37,476 bases of DNA, taken from the NCBI GenBank assembly GCA_945492935.1, contig CALYVE010000001.1:1-37476 (forward strand), read 5' to 3'. The position numbers and the translations under genes were made by a program. This document shows positions 23,150 through 30,329 of this stretch, piece after piece. The first letter of the stretch is position 1; each line of letters starts with the position of its first letter. A model generated the notes under the pieces. That model was not told where the DNA came from. It saw nothing but the letters and a program-made list of their open reading frames with translations, and did not search any database. The DNA is from an uncultured Lachnospiraceae bacterium. GTDB taxonomy: Bacteria; Bacillota; Clostridia; Lachnospirales; Lachnospiraceae.

Positions 23150-23383
23150 ATGCATAAAAGGCACCGGGAAGAAAAAAGAGAGTTCACGGATGCGGAAACG
23201 TTAAAAGAGCGATACGGGGGAAGATACGCATATGAGTGGTTCATGAGATATCATGATGAATTACATTTGAGATGTGCAAAGGATTATACGGACAACAGAA
23301 TAAAGAAGATAACCGCATTTATTGCAGCAAATACGGTTATCACAGTTTTGTTACTGGTTGCAGTTATTTTGCAGCATTTATAA
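23150..23383 (+). CDS. Small single-span membrane protein
   Basis: A 77-residue product: a basic, soluble N-terminal part (HKRHREEKREFTDAETLKER) and one C-terminal transmembrane helix (about residues 54-75, ITAFIAANTVITVLLLVAVI). It is a tail-anchored type membrane protein with the charged part inside the cell. AGGAGCG ribosome site. Early-operon position suggests a small accessory effect on the host; function unknown. Confidence 0.6.
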   Translation: MHKRHREEKREFTDAETLKERYGGRYAYEWFMRYHDELHLRCAKDYTDNRIKKITAFIAANTVITVLLLVAVILQHL

Positions 23384-23404
23384 AGCCCAAAGGAGCGTGA
23401 AAGA

Positions 23405-23647
23405 ATGAGTACAAAAAAAATAGTTAAAGACGCAGTGAGAAGAACTATCGTGAATCAATGCAGTTATGTTGACAGATTGATTATGAGCGAGACATTACAA
23501 AGCCCTACGCAAATAGCACAAAATGTATCTGCACTCGCAGAGTTGATAAGAGAAAGTGCAGCACTTGGAATTATTGCTAAAAAAGATGAATTAGATTTTA
23601 AAAATAGTCTCGAAACAAGTACAAGCGAAGAGAATAGATTTTCATAG
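23405..23647 (+). CDS. Hypothetical early protein
   Basis: An 80-residue product with a helical middle (YVDRLIMSETLQSPTQIAQN, then VSALAELIRESAALGI) and a serine-rich end. GGAGCG ribosome site. It is part of a run of small early genes and has no recognised domain. Confidence 0.55.
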   Translation: MSTKKIVKDAVRRTIVNQCSYVDRLIMSETLQSPTQIAQNVSALAELIRESAALGIIAKKDELDFKNSLETSTSEENRFS

Positions 23648-23658
23648 GGGGTGAATTT

Positions 23659-23829
23659 ATGAAAAAGCCTATCACAACAAGAATGCTCGTAAGCATCAAT
23701 GGAAAGTATGTACCATTGGATAGTCTGCCGGAGGAGCAAAGAAAAAAGATTGCAGCAGAGCTTAATGACAGAGCCTTGCGCTCCATAGGATATGTGCCGG
23801 TGAAAGATAGCAGGAGCTCTACTGCGTAA
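23659..23829 (+). CDS. 56-residue early protein
   Basis: A short gene from ATG 23659 with a GGGGGTG ribosome site. The product begins MKKPITTRMLVSINGKYVPL and contains a SLPEEQRKKIAAELNDRALR helix. It resembles small early proteins of Clostridia phages but has no named domain. Confidence 0.55.
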   Translation: MKKPITTRMLVSINGKYVPLDSLPEEQRKKIAAELNDRALRSIGYVPVKDSRSSTA

Positions 23830-23852
23830 GAGGCGGAAGATTGAGGAAAAAG

Positions 23853-23873
23853 CACTCCTGAACTTCAGGAGTG
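23853..23873. other. Perfect 8-bp hairpin in the early operon
   Basis: CACTCCTG-AACTT-CAGGAGTG between two small genes. No U-run follows; it could be an RNA processing or partial termination site. Confidence 0.4.
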
Positions 23874-23906
23874 AACATGAATTGGACAAGCAGGGAGGAA
23901 AAGAAC

Positions 23907-24131
23907 GTGGGAATATTAAAAATCAGGAATAACCGGAAGGCAGAGCTGCAGCGCCTGCGAGAGAGCGAGAGAGCTCTTGCATCGGAGCTTGCTGATATGA
24001 GACAGATCGAACGCGCAAGACAGAAGAGCATGGACCGCATCTCATTGGGAGAGTGCTTGCGAATGAACCAGGTGCTCGGGTGGACGGTGATGGTAGAATC
24101 CGGGCATGTGACAAAGCTGGGAAGATTGTAG
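23907..24131 (+). CDS. Coiled-coil early protein
   Basis: A 74-residue product. The GTG at 23907 is favoured because GGGAGGAAAAGAAC lies just before it; an upstream in-frame GTG at 23871 lacks a site and falls at the hairpin. The N-terminal two thirds are a basic/acidic coiled coil (LKIRNNRKAELQRLRESERA), then a short GWTVMVESGHVTKLG end. No family recognised. Confidence 0.5.
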   Translation: MGILKIRNNRKAELQRLRESERALASELADMRQIERARQKSMDRISLGECLRMNQVLGWTVMVESGHVTKLGRL

Positions 24132-24145
24132 GAGGGGAGCAATGT

Positions 24146-24301
24146 ATGAAGCAGCCAAAGAAGCCTACGAGGGACCAGAAAGGGATGATAGCGGCAGCAG
24201 GACTGGACTGGCACTCATGGATGATACAGGGAGAGGACAAGTCCTATATGTACATAGTGAGCAAGCGTTCCGGACAGCGCCGCAAGATACCAAAAGACTA
24301 A
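24146..24301 (+). CDS. Small DUF6906-like protein
   Basis: A 51-residue product from ATG 24146 (an overlapping frame-sharing start at 24053 is not used). MKQPKKPTRDQKGMIAAAGL, DWHSWMI and SKRSGQRRKIP fit a small prophage family with the pattern 'KKPTR-QK-xIAAAGL-xxxW-V', often annotated DUF6906. Ribosome site GAGGGGAG. Function unknown. Confidence 0.6.
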   Translation: MKQPKKPTRDQKGMIAAAGLDWHSWMIQGEDKSYMYIVSKRSGQRRKIPKD

Positions 24302-24315
24302 TACGCAGAGACGGA

Positions 24316-24597
24316 ATGCGCGTCCGGCCGGAGGAGATTCCGGCAAAAAAGTACACAGAGGAAGAATTGAGGCAGAAGCTGGATTTGGCATACTGCGTGG
24401 AAAGCCGCGCGGGGCATGGGTTGGATGCTCTGGAGATAGAGTACATCGGAACGATATCAACAGAGAATCCGGAGCGTTACAAGAGGCTCTATGAGGACAG
24501 TGACGGCAATTGCTGGTACCGGACGATGTTTCTGGTCGACGGTGTGCTGATAACGGATACGGAGTATATCTTTGGGAATGAAAAAAAGAGTCTGTGA
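24316..24597 (+). CDS. Hypothetical early protein
   Basis: A 93-residue product from ATG 24316 (the longer frame from 24142 lies over the previous gene and is rejected). It begins MRVRPEEIPAKKYTEEELRQ and has a C-terminal beta segment (CWYRTMFLVDGVLITDTEYI). No domain is recognised. It is followed by three hairpins and then the replication gene. Confidence 0.5.
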   Translation: MRVRPEEIPAKKYTEEELRQKLDLAYCVESRAGHGLDALEIEYIGTISTENPERYKRLYEDSDGNCWYRTMFLVDGVLITDTEYIFGNEKKSL

Positions 24598-24704
24598 TGA
24601 GGAAATCACAGACTCAACAGATAAAAGTGTTCGAGAAATTTATCTGTTTTCATTCTATCACGAACCGGGCAAAAAGTCAAGAAAATAGCGTGTTTTGACA
24701 CGCT
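24591..24704. other. Cluster of three perfect hairpins before the replication gene
   Basis: Three inverted repeats lie in 114 bases: TCTGTGAT/ATCACAGA (24591-24612), CAGATAAA/TTTATCTG (24618-24646, followed by TTTTC so possibly an intrinsic terminator), and AGCGTG/CACGCT (24687-24704). The first overlaps the end of the 24316 gene. The group lies about 50 bases before a rolling-circle-type initiator gene, so it could be part of an origin or a control region for that gene. Confidence 0.5.
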
Positions 24705-24756
24705 TTCAAGCCTGATAAAATTTATTAGATTTAGGTACGGAGAGGATGGAAAAGGG

Positions 24757-25512
24757 ATGTATATGGTGAGAACCGTCCGGGCAGGAAGGACGGTTGAGAT
24801 AGCAATGTACTATACCAGTCGGTATGGGAAGAAAGGGCAGACAAGAGCCGACTGGACAGCACCGACACAGGAGAGTCAGAAGAGGGCAAATGCAAGGAGA
24901 GCAGAGAGAGATTTGCGGGAGCTGCTCGCGGCAAACTTCAAGGACGGAACAGATGCTCATATTGATTTTGGATACATAAGAAAAAGAGGGAGCCCCTATC
25001 GGGAGCCGGAGGATATGAAACGGGATATGAAACGTTTTCTCAAATATCTCCGGAAGGAATATAAGAAGAGGGGGAACGTTCTGAAATATGTTCACGTGAT
25101 GGAAATCGGGAAAAAAGGAAGCAGACATCACCACATGGTGATTAATGATGCAGACATTGAAATGCTGACACGGTGCTGGAAGAAAGCATATGACGGCGCA
25201 GGGAAAATCCATGTATCACCGCTGGATACCGGAGGGGACTATGCGAAGCTCGCGGCATACCTGATTAAGTATACCAGCGAGACCATCGGGACGGATGAGG
25301 CGCTGATGGGAAAAAGGTATAATTGTTCGCGTAATCTGATCCGGCCGGAACCGGTTTACCGGGCGGTAAGGTACCGCAATCAGTTCGTGAATGAACCGAA
25401 GCCGTGGAAAGGATACCGGATAGTGCCGGACAGTATTGAGCGAGGGATGAACAGCCCGGAGTATGGTGGGTATGGGTTCATACGATACCGCATGGTGAAA
25501 TTGCAGTGTTGA
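24757..25512 (+). CDS. HUH-type replication initiator
   Basis: Probable rolling-circle initiator/nickase of 251 residues. The HUH-type metal-binding motif appears as SRHHHMVIND (His124-126), preceded by the strand LKYVHVMEIG. The candidate nucleophilic tyrosines are in YAKLAAYLIKYTSE (Tyr162, Tyr168, Tyr172). The N-terminal arginine/lysine-rich part would bind DNA. It is the only replication initiator in the window: no DnaA-like, helicase-loader, primase or polymerase gene is recognised, so the phage probably nicks its own origin and recruits host machinery. ATG 24757 follows GGAAAAGGGAT; upstream hairpins and downstream direct repeats may be origin parts. Confidence 0.75.
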   Translation: MYMVRTVRAGRTVEIAMYYTSRYGKKGQTRADWTAPTQESQKRANARRAERDLRELLAANFKDGTDAHIDFGYIRKRGSPYREPEDMKRDMKRFLKYLRKEYKKRGNVLKYVHVMEIGKKGSRHHHMVINDADIEMLTRCWKKAYDGAGKIHVSPLDTGGDYAKLAAYLIKYTSETIGTDEALMGKRYNCSRNLIRPEPVYRAVRYRNQFVNEPKPWKGYRIVPDSIERGMNSPEYGGYGFIRYRMVKLQC

Positions 25513-25515
25513 AAA

Positions 25516-25530
25516 CCAGCAAACCCTATA
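25516..25530 (+). repeat. 15-bp direct repeat, copy 1
   Basis: CCAGCAAACCCTATA follows the replication gene by three bases and is repeated 72 bases later (25588). Confidence 0.8.
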
Positions 25531-25587
25531 TTTTACTGAATGCGAGATTGATTTTGGAAGAATAAGGAAGAAAAGACGGAAGAAAAG

Positions 25588-25602
25588 CCAGCAAACCCTA
25601 TA
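25588..25602 (+). repeat. 15-bp direct repeat, copy 2
   Basis: Second exact copy of CCAGCAAACCCTATA. The 143-base gap between the initiator and RNase-H-like genes holds only these repeats and a short GC-rich dyad, so an origin or iteron role is possible. Confidence 0.8.
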
Positions 25603-25655
25603 AAATCCTCAAGCGGAGGGGCATTTTGAAAACGTAAAAATGAGAGGAGGACAAA

Positions 25656-26093
25656 ATGAAGGTGTCAATTTATACATACACGACCATCCGCGGGCCGGCG
25701 AAGCGTACCGGGGCGATAGGCTATCTGATGGTGGTAGAGACATCCAAAGGACCGGTATCAAGACACGGCACGGAGAGCGTCGGGGAATGCAGCGGGAACC
25801 GGGCGGCATTACTGGCAGTGCTATACGCGCTGCGGCGGCTGACGAAGCCGTGCGAGCTGGTGATTTATACAGATTCTGCGTATGTGGCGAACGGAATCAC
25901 CGGGGATGCAGCCAAGTGGCAGCAGGCAGGCTGGAAGAACAGCAAGGGAGAAGACACGGCGAACCGCGAGGAGTGGGAGGAATGCCTTCGGCTGCTGTCA
26001 GGGCACCAGACAGAGGTAATCTGCGGTAAAATCCACGAATATTACTTTTGGCTCCGGAATGAGACCAGGAGAAAGGCAGGTGAGAACCATTAA
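25656..26093 (+). CDS. RNase-H-fold protein lacking catalytic acids
   Basis: A 145-residue protein with the RNase HI outline: an opening strand KVSIYTYTTIRGPAKRTGAI, helix SGNRAALLAVLYALRRL, strand LVIYTDSAYV, then WQQAGWKNSKGEDTANREEW, which corresponds to the basic handle and W-rich helix. However, the first catalytic Asp of RNase H (in a 'TDGS' motif) is replaced (YTYTT, residues 6-10), and the Glu of 'NRxEL' is Ala51. Only Asp73 is clearly retained. It is therefore probably a nucleic-acid-binding or protein-binding derivative, not an active nuclease. Strong AGGAGGAC ribosome site. Confidence 0.75.
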   Translation: MKVSIYTYTTIRGPAKRTGAIGYLMVVETSKGPVSRHGTESVGECSGNRAALLAVLYALRRLTKPCELVIYTDSAYVANGITGDAAKWQQAGWKNSKGEDTANREEWEECLRLLSGHQTEVICGKIHEYYFWLRNETRRKAGENH

Positions 26094-26100
26094 GAGCATT

Positions 26101-26388
26101 ATGCAAAAGGAAAAAGTATGTTTCATTTGCGGCGAGAGCATTCCGTTCGGGTACTTCAATGGGCTGGAGGAACATCATGTGTTCGGAGGCTCGAATCGAA
26201 AGAACAGCGAGAAGCGCGGATTGAAGGTGTGGCTGTGCGGCGAGAGCTGCCACCGGACGGGAAGCAACTCGGTGCACGTCAACAGAGTAATTGATGTGTG
26301 CATCAAGCAGAAAGCACAGAGTCTGTATGAAGAAAGATATGGAAGCAGGGAGGACTTCATAAGGGAGTTCGGGAAGAGCTGGTTGTAA
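26101..26388 (+). CDS. HNH-like zinc-binding protein
   Basis: A 95-residue product from ATG 26101. Zinc ligands appear as VCFICGESI and WLCGESCH, with an HHVFGGSNRKNSEKRG segment between them, the look of small HNH/recombination-type zinc proteins. Short basic helices follow (AQSLYEERYGSREDFIREFG). It may be a phage nicking or DNA-structure-binding protein, related in outlook to NinG/Rap-type genes, but I cannot name the family. Overlaps nothing; the start of the next gene is 45 bases away. Confidence 0.6.
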   Translation: MQKEKVCFICGESIPFGYFNGLEEHHVFGGSNRKNSEKRGLKVWLCGESCHRTGSNSVHVNRVIDVCIKQKAQSLYEERYGSREDFIREFGKSWL

Positions 26389-26396
26389 TCACCGGA

Positions 26397-26412
26397 ATTG
26401 CACCGGTGCAAC
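26397..26412. repeat. 16-bp palindrome copy 3 (one change)
   Basis: ATTGCACCGGTGCAAC lies in the leader of the 26433 gene, 20 bases before its ATG; first base differs from the perfect dyad. Confidence 0.85.
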
Positions 26413-26432
26413 AAAACAAGGAGGAAAACAAG

Positions 26433-26939
26433 ATGTTCGAGAAATTTGGAGAATTTGATTCCGTGGAGGAATTGAACCGTGCGGCCGCAGCGAAGAAAGC
26501 GGAAGGAGACGAAGAGGCGCTGATAGCTCTTGCGCTGGAGAACGGCATCGATAAAGAGGATGCAGAGGACTATATGGATGGCTGCATGGAAGAGCTGGCA
26601 ACGCCGCTGATGGCAGCAGTCGGAAAGCTGAAGGTAGAAAGCGAAGGCCTGAAGCTGTCAGGCGTACTCATGGACTGGGTGACTGAACTGATGGATCTGT
26701 GCACAGGTGACGGTAATTTCTGTATAGAGGTGCGAAGAAAAGGAAAAGACCTTGCAGGATATATTGCGCTGACAGCAGAGACAGGCTATGAACACCGATG
26801 TGTGGTAGATAAGAGGATTGTCGCAAAAGCAGGAAAGATTAAGTCAATCGTTGGTTCGCATGAGTTCGCAATCGGCATTCCGGATAAAAAGACACGTAGG
26901 GAGCTGGCGCTGAAATATTACACGGAGGCACAGGGATGA
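26433..26939 (+). CDS. PcfK-like protein (possible AcrIIA9-family)
   Basis: A 168-residue acidic protein from ATG 26433 with a GGAGG ribosome site. The N-terminal part (MFEKFGEFDSVEELNRAAAA, then EGDEEALIALALENGIDKED) and the C-terminal IVAKAGKIKSI, FAIGIP and ALKYYTE segments match proteins of Clostridia phages and integrative elements that I recall as PcfK-like, a family that in some databases carries the name AcrIIA9 (a Cas9 inhibitor). The gene stands two genes upstream of a PcfJ-like protein, the usual companion. An anti-CRISPR activity is only a possibility. A copy of the 16-bp palindrome lies in its leader. Confidence 0.5.
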   Translation: MFEKFGEFDSVEELNRAAAAKKAEGDEEALIALALENGIDKEDAEDYMDGCMEELATPLMAAVGKLKVESEGLKLSGVLMDWVTELMDLCTGDGNFCIEVRRKGKDLAGYIALTAETGYEHRCVVDKRIVAKAGKIKSIVGSHEFAIGIPDKKTRRELALKYYTEAQG

Positions 26940-27499
26940 TCGCATACAAAGGATTCAACAAAGACCTTGCGTGCACGATGGGACACGGTACCTTTCAGTA
27001 TCAGGTCGGGCAGACCTACAAAGAGGACAAGGCACAGTGCGCCAATACAGGCTTTCACTGCACGGAGGAGCCGTTAGAAGTAAGAGAATGGTATTACAAT
27101 GACAATTCCAGGTACTGTATCGTGATTGCCGCAGGGGATGTGCATGAGGACGGATTAAATAAGATATCCTGCACTGAAATGACCATATTGCGTGAAATTA
27201 CTCTGGAACAGCTGGGAATCCTGGAGTGCGAATGGCTAATCAATCATCCAGAGAGAGAATACTCGGATCAGGTCGAAAAGGACACAGGAAGAGCGGGAAA
27301 GAACGGTATCGTGGTGGTCCGTGGAAAGAACCCAAAGGCATCCGGGGAAATTGGCTCTACCATATTCCTTCTGAAAGAGGGAAAAGGCACGAAAGAAATC
27401 ATCTCGGCCGGAGCATACCGGATAGACGGAGTAATCTATCTTCCGGACACCTACTATAACGCGGAGGGGAGGCAAGTAAAGTGCGGAAGGAAGAATTAA
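26936..27499 (+). CDS. DUF7666-like protein
   Basis: A 187-residue product that begins MIAYKGFNKDLACTMGHGTF and YQVGQTYKEDKAQC, then GFHCTEEPLEVREWYYND, a motif set of the 'YKGFNxDLxCRGFQYExGKxY...GFHxCxxPL' proteins common in gut phages and often filed as DUF7666. The C-terminal half is a beta-rich stretch. Its start overlaps the previous stop (ATGA) and its end overlaps the PcfJ-like gene. Function unknown. Confidence 0.55.
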   Translation: MIAYKGFNKDLACTMGHGTFQYQVGQTYKEDKAQCANTGFHCTEEPLEVREWYYNDNSRYCIVIAAGDVHEDGLNKISCTEMTILREITLEQLGILECEWLINHPEREYSDQVEKDTGRAGKNGIVVVRGKNPKASGEIGSTIFLLKEGKGTKEIISAGAYRIDGVIYLPDTYYNAEGRQVKCGRKN

Positions 27500-29661
27500 G
27501 AAAGCTCCGGGCACTGCCGGCAACCAGGGAAATGATGGAAAAAGGGAAAATGCAGGAAGAGAGGACGGAAACATACGGTTGGTCTCAAACAGTGCATAAG
27601 TGGGTGGCGAATAAATACGATGCTCTATTTCGTGTTAATAATTTATCCGGGATAATCAAAATAGCGGTATTTCTGCCGGAAATGATGAAAAAGGACATTA
27701 AGACGCCGCGGTATGAGATTTTTTTGAATGTGCCAGGAGAGGAATACATCACAAGAGAGCTTGACGATGAGGGAAAAGAGGTAAAGTGGCTCACAGCAAT
27801 GCTGAGCAATCTGGATGGCGTTCCGTACTTATTTCGGTGGAGTGATACGAAGTATTTTATATCAAAGGACGGAATGGATACACTTAATCGATTGAAGCTG
27901 GAAAATGAGTCGGCAAAACCGGTAAAGGGAGCGTATCGCTTGCAGGAATGGCAGCAGGAGCAGAAGGATAAGGAAACCAAGAGAAAAGAGAAGAGAGAGC
28001 AGGCACCTTGGGATGCCGATATGAAGCTGATACCAAAGATACCATCAGGCTTTGAAGAGTGGATGCGAAGGGAAGCATGCAAGGACGTATTTATCATCTA
28101 TAAATATGACAGAAAGGAAGCAAAAGAAGGTTATTGCTCGCGGTGCAAGAAAATCGTGCCGGTAAAATCTCCGAGACACGGAAAGGAGACGGTCTGTCCG
28201 GCATGCAGGGCAAAGGCGGTATTCAAGTCAGAAGGAAAGATTAAGACGCTTGCAACAGATTGCTACTATGCAGAAATCATTCAAAGGATTAAAGGCGGAA
28301 TCGTGATTAGAAAATATACACAGCGACAGTATTACTATAACAGGTCATATGACAATCCGTACATAAGCACACATGAAGACAAAAGAACGTTAATTTTTGA
28401 AAACGGAATCATCCGAAGATACAATTACGAAAGCTACAAGAACAAATATTTGAGATGGTGTTTGAATAAAGATTATAGGCCGTCAGCGAGAACATATTAT
28501 ACGGAGCGAAAGCTATACAAGCGGAACCTGCCAAACCTCAAAAAAACAACCTTCTTAAAGCACAGCTCCGTTGACCTGTGGGAGACACTGCCGACATCCG
28601 TGACAAGCTATATTCAGATTGAAAAGGGGAATCCGGCAGTGGAGATGCTGGCGAAGATGGGAATGTTCCGGCTTGCAAAGGATTTAATCAAAGAGAGATA
28701 CGATAAAACGCTGATAGCGCAGGACGAAACAGAGATATCAAAGCTGCTGAAGGTCGACAAGGCGAGGCTGAAAAGATTAAAGGAGATGGACGGAGGAGTG
28801 GATTCGCTGCGGTGGCTCCAATATGAAAAGCTGATCAATACCATCTGGCCGGATGAGATGATAAAAGACCTCGGAGATGCAGGAATTAAGACAAGCGGAT
28901 TCAATTTTCTTCCAATTCCGGTAAGCTTCGTAAAATCCTATAACTACCTGAAAAAGCAGGCAGGAATAATGAATGATACGCTTTATCAGGCGCTGACAAC
29001 CTGGCAGGATTACATAAACATGGCAGAGAAGATGAAAATGAACACAAAGCTGGAGCAGATTGCAAAGCCGAAGGACCTGAAAGCGGAACACGACCGACTG
29101 ATTTTCCTGAACAAGACAAAAGGACTCGAAAAGCAGGCGAAATCGCTGGAAAAGAAGTGGCCGAAGGTGAATGAGCAGCTTCCAAAGCTTCAGAAGTTCG
29201 AATACGAATTAGGGGATTACTGTATCGTATCACCGAAGAGCATCCTTGATATCGTCACAGAGGGAGTAGTGCTTGGGCACTGCGTCCATACCTGCGATTA
29301 TTACTTTTCAAGAATTCAGACCGACGAAAGCTATCTGTTCTTTTTGAGAAAGAAAAACAATCCGGATATACCGTGGTATACCTTGGAGGTCGAACCATCG
29401 GGGAACATAAGACAGAAACGAACAACGGGAGATAGGCAGAATGCGGATTTTGAAAATGCTGTGCCGTTCCTGAAAAAATGGCAGCAGTATTTCAAAGAGC
29501 AGCTGACAAAGGATGAAGAGAAGCTGGGAGAGAAAGCAAACATTCTGCGAAAGGAAAATTACAAAAAGCTGCGAGAGGATGGAAACCGGGTGTGGCACGG
29601 TCCGCTTGCAGGACAGCTCCTTGCGGATGTGCTGGAAAAAGACTTTATGGAGGCAGGATGA
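27481..29661 (+). CDS. PcfJ-like protein
   Basis: A 726-residue protein, the largest in the early region. A zinc ribbon lies at about residues 218-240 (YCSRCKKIVPVKS and VCPACRAK). The C-terminal about 130 residues form the PcfJ-like core with VTEGVVLGHCVHTCDYYFSR (about 592-611), FFLRKKNNPDIPWYTLEV and KRTTGDRQNAD. A GTG start at 27481 follows GGAGGGGAGG and overlaps the preceding gene by 19 bases. PcfJ-like proteins are found in phages and conjugative elements and often sit next to PcfK-like genes, as here; their biochemical role is not settled. Confidence 0.8.
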   Translation: MRKEELRKLRALPATREMMEKGKMQEERTETYGWSQTVHKWVANKYDALFRVNNLSGIIKIAVFLPEMMKKDIKTPRYEIFLNVPGEEYITRELDDEGKEVKWLTAMLSNLDGVPYLFRWSDTKYFISKDGMDTLNRLKLENESAKPVKGAYRLQEWQQEQKDKETKRKEKREQAPWDADMKLIPKIPSGFEEWMRREACKDVFIIYKYDRKEAKEGYCSRCKKIVPVKSPRHGKETVCPACRAKAVFKSEGKIKTLATDCYYAEIIQRIKGGIVIRKYTQRQYYYNRSYDNPYISTHEDKRTLIFENGIIRRYNYESYKNKYLRWCLNKDYRPSARTYYTERKLYKRNLPNLKKTTFLKHSSVDLWETLPTSVTSYIQIEKGNPAVEMLAKMGMFRLAKDLIKERYDKTLIAQDETEISKLLKVDKARLKRLKEMDGGVDSLRWLQYEKLINTIWPDEMIKDLGDAGIKTSGFNFLPIPVSFVKSYNYLKKQAGIMNDTLYQALTTWQDYINMAEKMKMNTKLEQIAKPKDLKAEHDRLIFLNKTKGLEKQAKSLEKKWPKVNEQLPKLQKFEYELGDYCIVSPKSILDIVTEGVVLGHCVHTCDYYFSRIQTDESYLFFLRKKNNPDIPWYTLEVEPSGNIRQKRTTGDRQNADFENAVPFLKKWQQYFKEQLTKDEEKLGEKANILRKENYKKLREDGNRVWHGPLAGQLLADVLEKDFMEAG

Positions 29662-30329
29662 TGGACTTTGAAAAATTTATAATTGACAATATAACGTCAA
29701 TGTCCGGAAAATACACACCATATCGGATTTTTACTGACTGGATAACGATGCTCGCTATAAGTATTCAAAACTCATGCAAAATGATTCATGACAAAATATA
29801 CAAGGAAAGAGAGGAAACATACAGAATCATAGCCAGCAGATACAATGGAGAAGAATTGAAGGCGATGGCAAATATGGCAGGAGCATTAAGCATGGCATTA
29901 GAAGAAAGATTCGCTGATATTCTTGGTGACATATTCATGAAATCGGGATGTGGGAGCAAGAATACAGGTCAATTTTTCACTCCATATCATTTATCTTACC
30001 TGACTGCAAAGCTAGTATACGGCGAAGAAATCTGCAGATGCAGTCACAGTGAAATCTATGAGGTAAATGAGCCGTCGTGCGGAGGCGGGGGAATGATGAT
30101 AGCGATAGCACAAGTTATGAAAGAGAATAACATCGATTACCAAAAAAAATTGCATATAATAGCTCAGGATTTAGACTGGAACGGTGTTTACATGACGTAT
30201 ATACAGCTGTCGTTGCTGGGGATTAGGGCTACGGTAGCGCAGGGAGACACACTCAAGGAAACATATCGAAAAGGATATGACGAAAGGAACGTATTAAGGA
30301 CTCCGGCGGAAATGGGGATGTTGATATGA
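29658..30329 (+). CDS. N6-methyltransferase-like protein lacking the catalytic NPPY motif
   Basis: A 223-residue protein from ATG 29658 (or ATG 29661), overlapping the PcfJ stop. It keeps the front half of HsdM-type N6-adenine methylases: TGQFFTPYHLSYLTA (about residues 104-118) and an AdoMet-pocket motif NEPSCGGGGMMIAIAQV (about 137), then AQDLDWNGVYMTYIQLSLLG. The catalytic (N/D)PPY/F motif that should follow is not there; the protein ends with LRTPAEMGMLI. It may bind AdoMet or DNA without methylating, or be a decoy or regulatory protein. Its stop overlaps the tyrosine recombinase ATG. Confidence 0.7.
   Translation: MMDFEKFIIDNITSMSGKYTPYRIFTDWITMLAISIQNSCKMIHDKIYKEREETYRIIASRYNGEELKAMANMAGALSMALEERFADILGDIFMKSGCGSKNTGQFFTPYHLSYLTAKLVYGEEICRCSHSEIYEVNEPSCGGGGMMIAIAQVMKENNIDYQKKLHIIAQDLDWNGVYMTYIQLSLLGIRATVAQGDTLKETYRKGYDERNVLRTPAEMGMLI

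Noticed and set aside
24053..24145. Upstream extension of the DUF6906-like gene
   Set aside because: It lies within the preceding gene in another frame and the family starts at MKQPKKPTR.
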